From Danxiaibacter flavus (GTDB lineage: Bacteria; Bacteroidota; Bacteroidia; Chitinophagales; Chitinophagaceae): 64,000 nucleotides of DNA. The DNA is taken from positions 806,001 through 870,000 of the forward strand of contig NZ_JAULBC010000001.1 of assembly GCF_041060425.1 (NCBI RefSeq). Reading direction: 5' to 3'. This document shows positions 43,958 to 52,246 of the stretch, piece after piece. Below the pieces are notes generated by a model. That model was not told the origin of the DNA. It saw only the letters and a list, made by a program, of their open reading frames with translations, and ran no database searches. Both the position numbers and the translations under genes were made by a program. The first letter of the stretch is position 1. The number at the start of each line of letters is the position of its first letter.

Positions 43958-45358
43958 ATGAAAATTGTTCAACAAAGGAATAAAAGTCTTGATGCGTTAA
44001 GAGGAATGGCAATACTCGCGATGGTGCTTTCGAGTAGCATTGCGTTCGGTATTCTGCCGGAATGGATGTATCATGCGCAGGAGCCTCCTCCATTTCATGC
44101 ATTCAATCCGCAGCTTCCCGGAATTACCTGGGTTGACCTGGTATTTCCTTTTTTTCTTTTCAGCATGGGAGCTGCAATTCCGCTCGCGTTGAATAAGAAG
44201 TTAAAAGAAGGTGCGTCGTTTCTGTCAATACTTTCTATTGCCGGAAGAAGATATTTGCTACTTGTGTTTTTCGCTCTGTTTACAATGCATATCAGATCCG
44301 TAGTGCAGGGTGTAGAGCCTCAGTCTTCAAAACAACTGTTACCATTACTTGGATTTGTATTGCTGTTTTTTCAATTGTATAAACCTGCCGGCGACAAAAA
44401 AGCCACGCTGTTTTCAACCCTGAAAATAATTGCATATGCAGGTTCTGTAGCTCTGTTGTTTGTGCTGCCGTATAAAGATGGTCAGCAGTTTTCATTGTAT
44501 AACAGTGATATCATCATTATTGTACTCGCCAACATGGCCCTCTTCGGAACAATTGTTTGGTGGCTCACAAGAAATAATCTACTCCTTCGGTTAGGCATTC
44601 TTCCGTTCGTGATGGCTATTCTGTTGACGTCGAAAGAGGCGGGAAGCTGGAACGAAGGGCTGTTTAACTGGACTTCCGCAGCATGGATGTACAAGTTCTA
44701 CTATCTTAAATATCTCTTCATCATTGTTCCAGGCACTATAGCGGGCGAGTGGTTATTACAAGACGGTATTCAAAGCTCCGAAAATACTAAACAGGAGAAA
44801 GGCAATGCTTTGGTGGCGCTCGGGTGCTTTTTGATCATACTCTCAAATGTTATTCTGCTTTTTGCAAGGTACACGGCCTTAAATCTGTTCATAACTGTCA
44901 CCCTATGTGTTTGTATATATCTTATACTGTCAAGAAGAGAGCGCGAAAATAAATTGACGGATCGTTTTTTTAAAGCCGGCGCTTACTTGCTGTTGCTCGG
45001 CCTTTTCTTTGAAGCATTTGAAGGTGGTATTAAGAAAGATCCTTCTACTTTCAGCTACTATTTTGTGACGGGTGGACTGGCGTTTTTGTTACTAATTATT
45101 TTAAATGTGTTACAACACGTAAAGGCTGGTACCGTAATAATCAACTATTTTAGCACGAATGGGAAAAATCCGATGGTTGCTTATGTGGCAGGAAACCTGG
45201 TGCTGCTTCCATTGTTAAAATTTTCTGGCGCAGTTAAAATATATTCGGCAATGCAGCAAAGCCAGTTTTCCGGGTTTCTAAGTGGTGTGCTGTTTACTGC
45301 ATTGGTGTCAGTAATTACCATATTCTTCACGAAGAGAGGTTGGTTCTGGAAAACATGA
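43958..45358 (+). CDS. DUF5009 membrane protein (HGSNAT-like acyltransferase)
   Basis: 466 residues with about 10-12 transmembrane helices. The start 'RNKSLDALRGMAILAMVLSS' and 'TWVDLVFPFFLFSMGAAIPL' are diagnostic for the DUF5009/heparan-alpha-glucosaminide N-acetyltransferase superfamily. The eukaryotic enzyme moves acetyl from cytosolic acetyl-CoA across the membrane onto terminal glucosamine. A role in acetylating amino sugars in the periplasm would fit this locus but is inference. It lies 19 bp after the phosphoesterase gene. Confidence 0.8.
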   Translation: MKIVQQRNKSLDALRGMAILAMVLSSSIAFGILPEWMYHAQEPPPFHAFNPQLPGITWVDLVFPFFLFSMGAAIPLALNKKLKEGASFLSILSIAGRRYLLLVFFALFTMHIRSVVQGVEPQSSKQLLPLLGFVLLFFQLYKPAGDKKATLFSTLKIIAYAGSVALLFVLPYKDGQQFSLYNSDIIIIVLANMALFGTIVWWLTRNNLLLRLGILPFVMAILLTSKEAGSWNEGLFNWTSAAWMYKFYYLKYLFIIVPGTIAGEWLLQDGIQSSENTKQEKGNALVALGCFLIILSNVILLFARYTALNLFITVTLCVCIYLILSRRERENKLTDRFFKAGAYLLLLGLFFEAFEGGIKKDPSTFSYYFVTGGLAFLLLIILNVLQHVKAGTVIINYFSTNGKNPMVAYVAGNLVLLPLLKFSGAVKIYSAMQQSQFSGFLSGVLFTALVSVITIFFTKRGWFWKT

Positions 45359-45445
45359 TCTACATCTTTTGTGAAATTTCTTTTCAATTCACCCTTAGCA
45401 AGCTTTAAAATTTTGAGTATGCAATTGAAGCGTTCAACTGTGAAG

Positions 45446-46120
45446 ATGATCAAACAAAAAATATTGTTAGCTGGGATAACTATCGCGTCCGCGTTGCCAG
45501 CGCGGGCTCAGCAGGTTGACAGCTCGTTTCACAATTACCTGTATGATAGCCGGCTGGCCTACTTCAATCAGCTACCGGTAGTGGATAATACAATTATTTT
45601 CTGGGGAGACAGTATTACCCATTGGGGCGATTGGGCAGAGTTGCTTGGTTTTAAAAAGGTGCTGAACAGGGGAATTGCAGGCGACAATACTTATGGCTTA
45701 CGTGGCCGCATTGATGAAGTGTTGCGGCACAAACCAAAAAAGTTATTCATTTTGATCGGAACAAACGACCTTAATAAAAAGATCCCCGTTTCATACATCA
45801 TAGATAATTATAAAAAGATGATCGCTGAAATAAAACAGCGTTCGTCTTCAACAGCCATCTACGTTCAAAGTGTTTTCCCGATTAATGATAGTCTTATTGG
45901 CAGGCAATATTATTCCGCCACCAATGAGCAGATTTCAGAACTGAACAACGCATTGCAAAAAATGTCAGCGGAACAGAATGTTCCTTATCTGAACATTCAT
46001 GATGCATTGATGGACGATAAACGTCAAATGGCCGCCTCTTACACATACGACGGTCTGCACCTTTCAGGCAAAGGCTACCTCGCCTGGATTGGCTATCTGA
46101 AGCGTAATAAATTTTTATAA
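45446..46120 (+). CDS. Secreted SGNH/GDSL esterase 1
   Basis: 224 residues from the ATG at 45446, which gives a clean signal peptide (MIKQKILLAGITIASALPARA); upstream in-frame ATGs at 45371 and 45419 are alternatives. SGNH blocks: Ser56 in 'IFWGDSITHWGDW', Gly in 'NRGIAGDNTYG', Asn in 'LIGTNDL', and Asp-His in 'YDGLHLSGKGY'. It probably removes acetyl or similar ester groups. First of four paralogues in this locus. Confidence 0.88.
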   Translation: MIKQKILLAGITIASALPARAQQVDSSFHNYLYDSRLAYFNQLPVVDNTIIFWGDSITHWGDWAELLGFKKVLNRGIAGDNTYGLRGRIDEVLRHKPKKLFILIGTNDLNKKIPVSYIIDNYKKMIAEIKQRSSSTAIYVQSVFPINDSLIGRQYYSATNEQISELNNALQKMSAEQNVPYLNIHDALMDDKRQMAASYTYDGLHLSGKGYLAWIGYLKRNKFL

Positions 46121-46159
46121 ATAATTCAGTTAGCACCAAATAGAGCTGACTGATCCTTT

Positions 46160-46187
46160 GACTATTCACTATTCACCATTGACTATA
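46160..46187. repeat. CACTATT heptamer array before the symporter gene
   Basis: Units GACTATT, CACTATT, CACCATT and GACTATA in register, the reverse complement of the GTGAATG family. It ends 13 bp before the symporter ATG. It is the only tandem array I see inside the 22-kb glycan locus. Confidence 0.75.
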
Positions 46188-46200
46188 AGTTTTACCCCTG

Positions 46201-48108
46201 ATGAATCTATCAACAATCGACATTTTAATCATCCTCGCTTACCTGGTCATCATCATTGGCCTCGGTTTCTGGATCTCCAAAAAGGCTTCCAAGAACATTC
46301 AGTCTTACTTTCTTGGTGACAACAATATCAAATGGTATTGGCTCGGGTTCAGCAACAGCAGCGGCATGTTTGATGTAAGCGGCACCGCGTTTTATGTAGC
46401 GCTGTTGTTTATTTACGGCTTTAAGGCTGCATGGCTACCATGGCTTTGGCCCATCTGGAACCAGATCTTTGTGATGGTTTTTCTTGCCATTTGGATCCGG
46501 CGAAGCAAGGCTATTACCGGCGCTGACTGGATCATTAAACGATTCGGCGACGACAAGGGTGGACGGTTAGCGCACATGATTGTTGTGCTGTTCGCTATTA
46601 TCAGTGTGATTGGTTTTATCGGCTATGTGTTTGTTGGTATCGGAAAATTTGCTGCAAACATTCTTCCATGGGATCTTTCAAACAATGTTTTCACCAATCA
46701 GCAGATGTACGCCTTTATCATTATCGCATTAACTACGATGTATACTATTAAAGGCGGTATGTATAGCGTTGTTGCTACCGAAGTGCTTCAATATGGCATA
46801 TTGGTGGTCAGCTGTATTCTTGTGGTGACGTATGCTGTGCGGGACGTGGATTACACTACTTTGCATCAGCACCTGCCAAATGGCTGGGCTTCTTTCTGGC
46901 CGGATTGGAAACTGAATATCAATTGGGGTAGCACTTTTCCCCAGGCTAATCAAAAAATTGAAGAAGACGGATTTATGTGGTTTGGTGCGCTTGTATTGAT
47001 GATGACGGCAAAAGGAATCTTTTCAAGCCTTGCAGGTCCTGTGCCAGGCTTCGATATGCAGCGTATCCTCAGCGCCAAGAAACCATCGGAAGCGGCATTG
47101 CTAACAGGGTTCACCAATCTTGTGTTGTATATCCCGCTGTTTATGATGGTTAGTGCGCTTACTTTAATAGGATTCACTTATTTTATGTCTGATCTTCAAT
47201 CGCAGGCACGGCCTGATTTTGAGATGGTGTTAAGTCGTGTTGTGGGAAGTTATTTGCCCGCAGGTATAAGAGGCGTTGTGCTGGCGGGTTTGCTGGCTTC
47301 TTTTATGAGCACGTTCTCGGCATTTGTAAATGCTGCTCCGGCATATCTTGTAAATGACTTTTATAAAAAATATTTCAAACCTTCCGAGTCGCCTAAGCAC
47401 TATGTGAAATGCAGCTACTTTGTATCCATAGGCATTATCCTGATAGGCTGTATTTTCGGACTATTCGCAAATTCTCTAAGTTCTCTGACATTGTGGATCT
47501 CGTCAGCATTGTATGGCGGTTACGCGGCAGCCAACGTGCTTAAATGGATCTGGTGGCGCTTTAATGGCTATGGTTATTTTGCAGGAATGCTGGCCGGGCT
47601 TATCGCTGCCACATTTGTTCCAAATCTTATGGCATGGTTAAGTGCCAATTATTTTACAGAATATAAGGACTTGTTCGGAAGCGGAATAGGAACGCTGATC
47701 TCCTTCTTTATAATCCTTGTGTTGTCACTCTCTGCAAGTATTGTCGGTTGTTTGTTAACACCCCATGCAGACAGGCGTACGCTGGAAAATTTTTATGCCA
47801 GCACTAAGCCATGGGGATGGTGGAAGCCTGTATTGCGTTGGGTGAAGAAAATTGATCCCGCATTTGAGCCCAATAAACAGTTTAAATGGGATATGCTGAA
47901 TGTGCTTGTTGGCATTTGCTGGCAGATGAGCATGGTGTCTATGCCAATGTTCTTTGTATTTGGCTATGTGCAATATGGGTTTATCGCTATGTCCGTTTGG
48001 TTAATCTGTATGATCACTTTAAAATTCACCTGGTACAACCGTCTGAAAATTACTGCGCATGAAACAATTGAACTGGCTAACTATAGCCATGCTGACGCTT
48101 TGCATTAA
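46201..48108 (+). CDS. Sodium:solute symporter (SSS family)
   Basis: 635 residues with about 13-15 transmembrane helices. The start 'DILIILAYLVIIIGLGFWIS' with 'KKASKNIQSYFLGDNNIKW' and the central 'AGLLASFMSTFSAFVN' (sodium site, helix 8) are typical of SSS transporters such as SGLT and NanP/SiaT. A C-terminal extension (about 520-635) is usual for Bacteroidota members. It probably imports the released monosaccharide, with sialic acid or an N-acetyl amino sugar favoured by context. Its last 50 nt overlap the next SGNH gene. Confidence 0.88.
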   Translation: MNLSTIDILIILAYLVIIIGLGFWISKKASKNIQSYFLGDNNIKWYWLGFSNSSGMFDVSGTAFYVALLFIYGFKAAWLPWLWPIWNQIFVMVFLAIWIRRSKAITGADWIIKRFGDDKGGRLAHMIVVLFAIISVIGFIGYVFVGIGKFAANILPWDLSNNVFTNQQMYAFIIIALTTMYTIKGGMYSVVATEVLQYGILVVSCILVVTYAVRDVDYTTLHQHLPNGWASFWPDWKLNINWGSTFPQANQKIEEDGFMWFGALVLMMTAKGIFSSLAGPVPGFDMQRILSAKKPSEAALLTGFTNLVLYIPLFMMVSALTLIGFTYFMSDLQSQARPDFEMVLSRVVGSYLPAGIRGVVLAGLLASFMSTFSAFVNAAPAYLVNDFYKKYFKPSESPKHYVKCSYFVSIGIILIGCIFGLFANSLSSLTLWISSALYGGYAAANVLKWIWWRFNGYGYFAGMLAGLIAATFVPNLMAWLSANYFTEYKDLFGSGIGTLISFFIILVLSLSASIVGCLLTPHADRRTLENFYASTKPWGWWKPVLRWVKKIDPAFEPNKQFKWDMLNVLVGICWQMSMVSMPMFFVFGYVQYGFIAMSVWLICMITLKFTWYNRLKITAHETIELANYSHADALH

Positions 48109-48739
48109 GAGTAATGCGCAGGATCCGGCATCGCCTGATACCAGTTATGCCAATGGTTATTACATGGCAAGGGTTCATTTTTTTGAAAAGCTTCATCCTG
48201 CACCTAAACCGATCGTGTTTTTGGGTAATAGCATAACTGAAGCCGGAGCATGGAGTGAAGTGTTGCCGGGTAGAAATGTTGTTAACCGGGGAATCAGCGG
48301 CGACAATTCTTATGGTGTATTAGCAAGACTGGACCAGGTGCTTGCAGCACATCCTTCAAAGATTTTTTTGCTGATTGGCATCAACGATTTGAAGAGAGGT
48401 ACATCGCCAGTATTCATTGCCGGAAATTATGTAAAGATTGTTGAGAAGATTAAAAAGACATCTCCCAAAACAAAACTTTTCTTACAAAGTGTTTTGCCGG
48501 TAAATGAAGGTATGTTGCCGTCGATCTATTCAAAGATCAATAATGAGATAGTCCGGAATTTAAATGATAGTCTTAGCGCAATCGCTAACCGCTACAAGGT
48601 TCCGTTTATCGATCTGCATGAAATTTTTGAAGACGATAACCATCAGTTAAAAAAGGAGTTTTCGACGGATGGATTGCACCTGAAACCAGACGCTTATATT
48701 CTGTGGGCCGAATATCTGACACGCAAAAAATATTTATAA
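48059..48739 (+). CDS. Secreted SGNH/GDSL esterase 2
   Basis: 226 residues with a signal peptide (MKQLNWLTIAMLTLCIKSNA) that is entirely encoded inside the end of the symporter gene, a 50-nt overlap in another frame. SGNH blocks: Ser58 in 'VFLGNSITEAGAW' (GNS rather than GDS), 'NRGISGDNSYG', 'LIGINDLKRG', 'TDGLHLKPDAY'. Likely a periplasmic carbohydrate O-acyl esterase. Closest to paralogue 3. Confidence 0.88.
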   Translation: MKQLNWLTIAMLTLCIKSNAQDPASPDTSYANGYYMARVHFFEKLHPAPKPIVFLGNSITEAGAWSEVLPGRNVVNRGISGDNSYGVLARLDQVLAAHPSKIFLLIGINDLKRGTSPVFIAGNYVKIVEKIKKTSPKTKLFLQSVLPVNEGMLPSIYSKINNEIVRNLNDSLSAIANRYKVPFIDLHEIFEDDNHQLKKEFSTDGLHLKPDAYILWAEYLTRKKYL

Positions 48740-48761
48740 ATAAGTTCAAACTCAAAGTACA

Positions 48762-49439
48762 ATGAGATCATTGTTGATTTGTTTTTTTCTCCTCACGTCA
48801 GTATCTCTGATTGCTCAAAAAGTTCCGGGCAAAATTGACAGTAGCTATAACAATACGTATTACCAGGGGCGTATGGAGCTCTTTAATAATCTCCCCATAA
48901 CTAAAAATGCTATTGTGTTTCTTGGGAACAGTATAACTGAACGAGGTGCATGGAATGAGTTGTTGCCCGGCAAAAAAATAATGAACCGGGGCATAGGCGG
49001 TGATAATACTTTTGGTGTTTTGGCAAGGCTGGATGGCATTGTAAAAGCACAACCGAAAAAGATCTTTCTGTTGATCGGGATCAATGATCTCAGCAGGGGA
49101 TTGCCATTGGATGAGATTGCAAATAACTATCAGAGAATTCTTGATTATTTTAAAACGTATTCTCCCAAAACAAGGATCTATGTGCAAAGCGTATTGCCGT
49201 TGAACGAGGCTGTAGTTACGGCGGATTATCTTAAGAATAAAAAGGATAGCATTCTTCAATTGAACATCCGGATCAAAGAGATTGCCGGCAAGTACAATTT
49301 GCCGTATCTCAACCTGCATGAAATATTTGCGGATCAGAATGGTGACTTGAAAAAGGAACTTACTGCTGATGGTATACACCTTAAACCCGCTGCGTATGTT
49401 ATGTGGGTTAAATATTTGCAAGAGCATAAATACCTGTAA
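48762..49439 (+). CDS. Secreted SGNH/GDSL esterase 3
   Basis: 225 residues with a signal peptide ending near 'LIAQK'. Catalytic blocks: Ser58 in 'VFLGNSITERGAW', 'NRGIGGDNTFG', 'LIGINDLSRG', and 'ADGIHLKPAAY'. Very like paralogue 2 over its whole length, so the two probably arose by a tandem duplication. It lies 22 bp after paralogue 2 and 2 bp before the alpha/beta hydrolase gene. Confidence 0.88.
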   Translation: MRSLLICFFLLTSVSLIAQKVPGKIDSSYNNTYYQGRMELFNNLPITKNAIVFLGNSITERGAWNELLPGKKIMNRGIGGDNTFGVLARLDGIVKAQPKKIFLLIGINDLSRGLPLDEIANNYQRILDYFKTYSPKTRIYVQSVLPLNEAVVTADYLKNKKDSILQLNIRIKEIAGKYNLPYLNLHEIFADQNGDLKKELTADGIHLKPAAYVMWVKYLQEHKYL

Positions 49440-49441
49440 GT

Positions 49442-50311
49442 ATGAAGAAGATTGCCTATGGCCTGTTGCTGATGCTGTTGCCGGTTTGTGTAAAAGCACA
49501 ACAGGCAGAAAGAATGGTATACAGTATTAAGGACGCCGATACACTTTGGATTGATCACTACAAGCCAACTGCTTCAGCCAACGGAATGTCTGTATTGTTT
49601 GTTCACGGTGGTGCATTTACTGGCGGAGATCCGTCAAACCAAACACCGTTAGCGGAAGGATTGAATAAACTGGGCTACCGGGTTTTTGTAATGAAATACA
49701 GATTGTATTTAAAAGGTAAAAGTTTTGGTTGTGAAACAGCTACTCCCGAAAAATTGAAAGCCATACGCATTGCTATAGAGGATGCTGAAAATGCAACGGC
49801 TTATCTCGCAACTCATTTTAAAGATCTTGACGTTGATACGACAAAGCTCTTCCTTACCGGTAGTAGTGCTGGTGCAGAAACAGTTTTAAACCTTGTATGG
49901 AATCCCTTCAAGCCAAAGAAAGATACATCTTCACCAAAATTCAAATATGCCGGCGTGCTATCGTTTTCAGGGGCGTTGCTGGATCTGACTCGACTGAAAA
50001 ATGCGCCCGTAACTCCGCTGTTAATGATGCACGGAACCAATGACCAGCTTGTTCCGTTTGGTACAGATGCACACAGATTTTGCAATGCATCAGACAACGG
50101 ATGGTTAATGATGTTTGGATCTTCTACCATTTACCAGGAAATGCGAAAAAAACAGTTGCCGGTTATTTTATACACCTACGAGGGATTGGGACATGAAGTA
50201 AGCAATTTTATGTTCAGGAGATTTGCCGAGATGGATACTTTTATGAAAGCGGCTGTCAATAGAAATGTGGAATCAAAATCTATTGTTATCGCAAAACAAG
50301 CTAAAGACTAG
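49442..50311 (+). CDS. Secreted alpha/beta-hydrolase esterase
   Basis: 289 residues with a signal peptide (about 1-21). The oxyanion motif is 'VLFVHGGAFTGG' and the nucleophile elbow is 'LTGSSAGAE'. The acid is in 'HGTNDQLVPF' and the base in 'GLGHEVSNF'. This is the BD-FAE/esterase-lipase group that often acts on acyl groups of glycans. Set between SGNH paralogues 3 and 4 (2 and 1 bp spacing), it suggests a block devoted to removing ester groups. Confidence 0.85.
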   Translation: MKKIAYGLLLMLLPVCVKAQQAERMVYSIKDADTLWIDHYKPTASANGMSVLFVHGGAFTGGDPSNQTPLAEGLNKLGYRVFVMKYRLYLKGKSFGCETATPEKLKAIRIAIEDAENATAYLATHFKDLDVDTTKLFLTGSSAGAETVLNLVWNPFKPKKDTSSPKFKYAGVLSFSGALLDLTRLKNAPVTPLLMMHGTNDQLVPFGTDAHRFCNASDNGWLMMFGSSTIYQEMRKKQLPVILYTYEGLGHEVSNFMFRRFAEMDTFMKAAVNRNVESKSIVIAKQAKD

Positions 50312-50312
50312 A

Positions 50313-50993
50313 ATGAAAAAGTATTTTCCGTTTCTAAGTTGTGTAATGGTTGCCGCATTTGTGTTTAATTCATTGAATGCGCAATATGATAGCTCCTTTC
50401 AAACCACCTATTACGGTCAAAAAGTAACTCAGTTCAGACTGATTGCTGATACGGAGGAAGATGAAATCATCTTTCTTGGCGACAGCATTACTGATATTGC
50501 CGAATGGGCGGATCTTTTTAAAAACTATAAAATAAAAAACCGCGGCATCAATGGCGACAAAACTTTCGGTGTACTTAACCGGCTGGATGAAGTAACCAAA
50601 AGGAAACCCTCTAAAGTGTTCATCATGATCGGCGTTAATGATATCGCATCCAATGTGCCAGATAGCTTCATTCTGCGTAATTACGCATCCATCGTTAAAA
50701 GAATAAAGCAGGAGTCGCCGGCTACTTCTATTTGTATTCAAAGCATTCTTCCTACAAACGACGCTTTTACTGAATTTAAGCGTCACCAGGGAAAGGATGA
50801 GCATATTCGCTCGGTAAACAAAGGGTTGAAGCAACTTGCCTTGGAACAGCATTGCACTTATCTCGATCTGTATTCATTGATGTTGGATACAGAAGGCAAG
50901 CTGGACAGAAAATATACCAACGACGGGCTGCATCTGACAGGTGAAGGATACATGGTTTGGAAGAAGGCATTGTTAGATAATAAGCTTCTTTAA
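50313..50993 (+). CDS. Secreted SGNH/GDSL esterase 4
   Basis: 226 residues from the ATG at 50313, which gives a signal peptide (ending 'NSLNAQ') and starts 1 bp after the preceding stop. Blocks: Ser58 in 'IFLGDSITDIAEW', 'NRGINGDKTFG', 'MIGVNDIASN', and 'NDGLHLTGEGY'. More diverged than paralogues 2 and 3, with GDS restored. Confidence 0.88.
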   Translation: MKKYFPFLSCVMVAAFVFNSLNAQYDSSFQTTYYGQKVTQFRLIADTEEDEIIFLGDSITDIAEWADLFKNYKIKNRGINGDKTFGVLNRLDEVTKRKPSKVFIMIGVNDIASNVPDSFILRNYASIVKRIKQESPATSICIQSILPTNDAFTEFKRHQGKDEHIRSVNKGLKQLALEQHCTYLDLYSLMLDTEGKLDRKYTNDGLHLTGEGYMVWKKALLDNKLL

Positions 50994-51040
50994 GAAGTGT
51001 ACGTGTTCACTTTATTAATAAAGAATTTTAATAAGACAAA

Positions 51041-51991
51041 ATGAAGATCACTGGAACTTTCCTGGATGAAATAAGTCACGACATCCCTCATCAAAACTGG
51101 GGCCCAAAAGAATGGCGGAGGGATTTTGAATACATGAAAGCCGTAGGAATTGATACGGTAATATTGATCCGCAGTGGTTACAGAAGGTTCATTACATATC
51201 CGTCAACATACCTGGTAAATGAACATGGTTGTTATACCCCCCCGGTAGATCTTGTTGAGCTGTTTCTCTCACTTGCCGACGAACTAGGTATGCAATTTTA
51301 TTTCGGATTGTATGACAGCGGTAAATATTGGGATACTGGCAACATGCAGCATGAGATAGATAGCAACCGGTTTGTTATTGATGAAGTATGGCAGCAATAT
51401 GGTCATCACAAGAGTTTTAAAGGCTGGTACCTGAGCATGGAGATCAGCCGTAAAACAAAAGGCGCAGCGGGAGCTTTTCGCACATTGGGTTTGCAGTGTA
51501 AGGACGTGAGCAACGGACTGCCGACATTTATTTCGCCATGGATTGATGGCCGCAAAGCTGTAATGGCAGCTTCCGGTGCGCTTACAAAAGATGATGCGGT
51601 GTCTTTAAAAGAACACGAAGAGGAGTGGAGTGAAATATTCAGCGGTATTCAGGGCGCCGTAGATGCCGTAGCTTTTCAGGATGGCCACATCGATTATCAT
51701 GAGCTGGATGATTTTTTCCGGATCAACAAAAAGATGGCTGACCAGTTTGGTTTGCAATGCTGGACCAACGCCGAGAGCTTTGATCGTGATATGCCCATTA
51801 AATTTCTTCCTGTAAAATTTGAAAAATTACGTTTGAAACTGGAGGCAGCGCGTCGTGCAGGTTACAATAAAGCAATAACATTTGAATTTTCCCATTTTAT
51901 GAGCCCGCAGTCTGCCTATCTGCAGGCCGGTCATTTATACAACCGGTACCAGGAGTACCTGCAGGAACTTGAAAGTAAAGATTTTAAATAG
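51041..51991 (+). CDS. DUF4434 protein (putative TIM-barrel glycosidase)
   Basis: 316 residues without signal peptide. 'ITGTFLDEISHDIPHQNWGP', 'WRRDFEYMKAVGIDTVILIR' and 'GWYLSMEIS' are the DUF4434 pattern, a GH-like TIM barrel seen in Bacteroidota and host-associated bacteria. The Glu in 'YLSMEIS' and acids in 'AFQDGHIDYHELDDF' are candidate catalytic residues. Being apparently cytosolic, it may act on an imported oligosaccharide or glycosyl amino acid. Last gene of the locus; a terminator follows 50 bp later. Confidence 0.8.
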   Translation: MKITGTFLDEISHDIPHQNWGPKEWRRDFEYMKAVGIDTVILIRSGYRRFITYPSTYLVNEHGCYTPPVDLVELFLSLADELGMQFYFGLYDSGKYWDTGNMQHEIDSNRFVIDEVWQQYGHHKSFKGWYLSMEISRKTKGAAGAFRTLGLQCKDVSNGLPTFISPWIDGRKAVMAASGALTKDDAVSLKEHEEEWSEIFSGIQGAVDAVAFQDGHIDYHELDDFFRINKKMADQFGLQCWTNAESFDRDMPIKFLPVKFEKLRLKLEAARRAGYNKAITFEFSHFMSPQSAYLQAGHLYNRYQEYLQELESKDFK

Positions 51992-52040
51992 CTGTGTCAC
52001 GTCGATGAGACGTAACTCAATTTTGGTTTGAAAAAACACG

Positions 52041-52068
52041 CCCCGCCTGTCCAGGCGGGGTTTATTTT
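52041..52068 (+). terminator. Strong rho-independent terminator ending the glycan locus
   Basis: Stem CCCCGCCT/AGGCGGGG with a 4-nt loop (52041-52060) followed by TTTATTTT, 50 bp after the DUF4434 stop. Confidence 0.85.
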
Positions 52069-52075
52069 GAAGATA

Positions 52076-52147
52076 TTTAGCCACAGAAGCACAGAAGTAC
52101 AGAAGCTTAGAGGTGAATTTCTGTGTTTCAGTGCTTCTGTGGCTAAA
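52076..52147. repeat. 72-bp palindrome built from CACAGAAG octamers
   Basis: Perfect 17-bp arms (TTTAGCCACAGAAGCAC at 52076-52092 and its complement at 52131-52147) extend inward with most further bases paired. The left half is itself an octamer array (AGCACAGA, AGTACAGA, AGCTTAGA). It lies directly after the locus terminator. Confidence 0.8.
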
Positions 52148-52169
52148 TCAACTCTTTCGCTTCGATCAA

Positions 52170-52197
52170 CGTACCACGTATTACTTATCACGTACAA
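52170..52197. repeat. CGTACCA/CGTATTA heptamer array before ispD
   Basis: Units CGTACCA, CGTATTA, CTTATCA and CGTACAA in register, just upstream of the ispD promoter. Confidence 0.75.
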
Positions 52198-52208
52198 CTT
52201 CCAAAAAC

Positions 52209-52238
52209 TTTGCCTGTTGCTTCCGTTTTTTATCTTTC
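52209..52238 (+). promoter_or_regulatory. Candidate ispD promoter TTTG-N18-TATCTTTC
   Basis: TTTG at 52209-52212 is separated by 18 nt from TATCTTTC (52231-52238), one mismatch from TAnnTTTG. The ATG at 52247 follows within 9 nt, so the leader is very short or absent. Confidence 0.45.
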
Positions 52239-52246
52239 TTTGACGA

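Noticed and set aside
48798..49499. 233-codon minus-strand frame across SGNH esterase 3
   Set aside because: It is antisense to a gene with complete SGNH catalytic blocks and has no domain of its own.
30886..51991. Canonical sialic-acid (nan) operon
   Set aside because: The epimerase, symporter and esterases fit, but no sialidase, neuraminate lyase or NanU-specific receptor can be identified, so only a related amino-sugar role is proposed.
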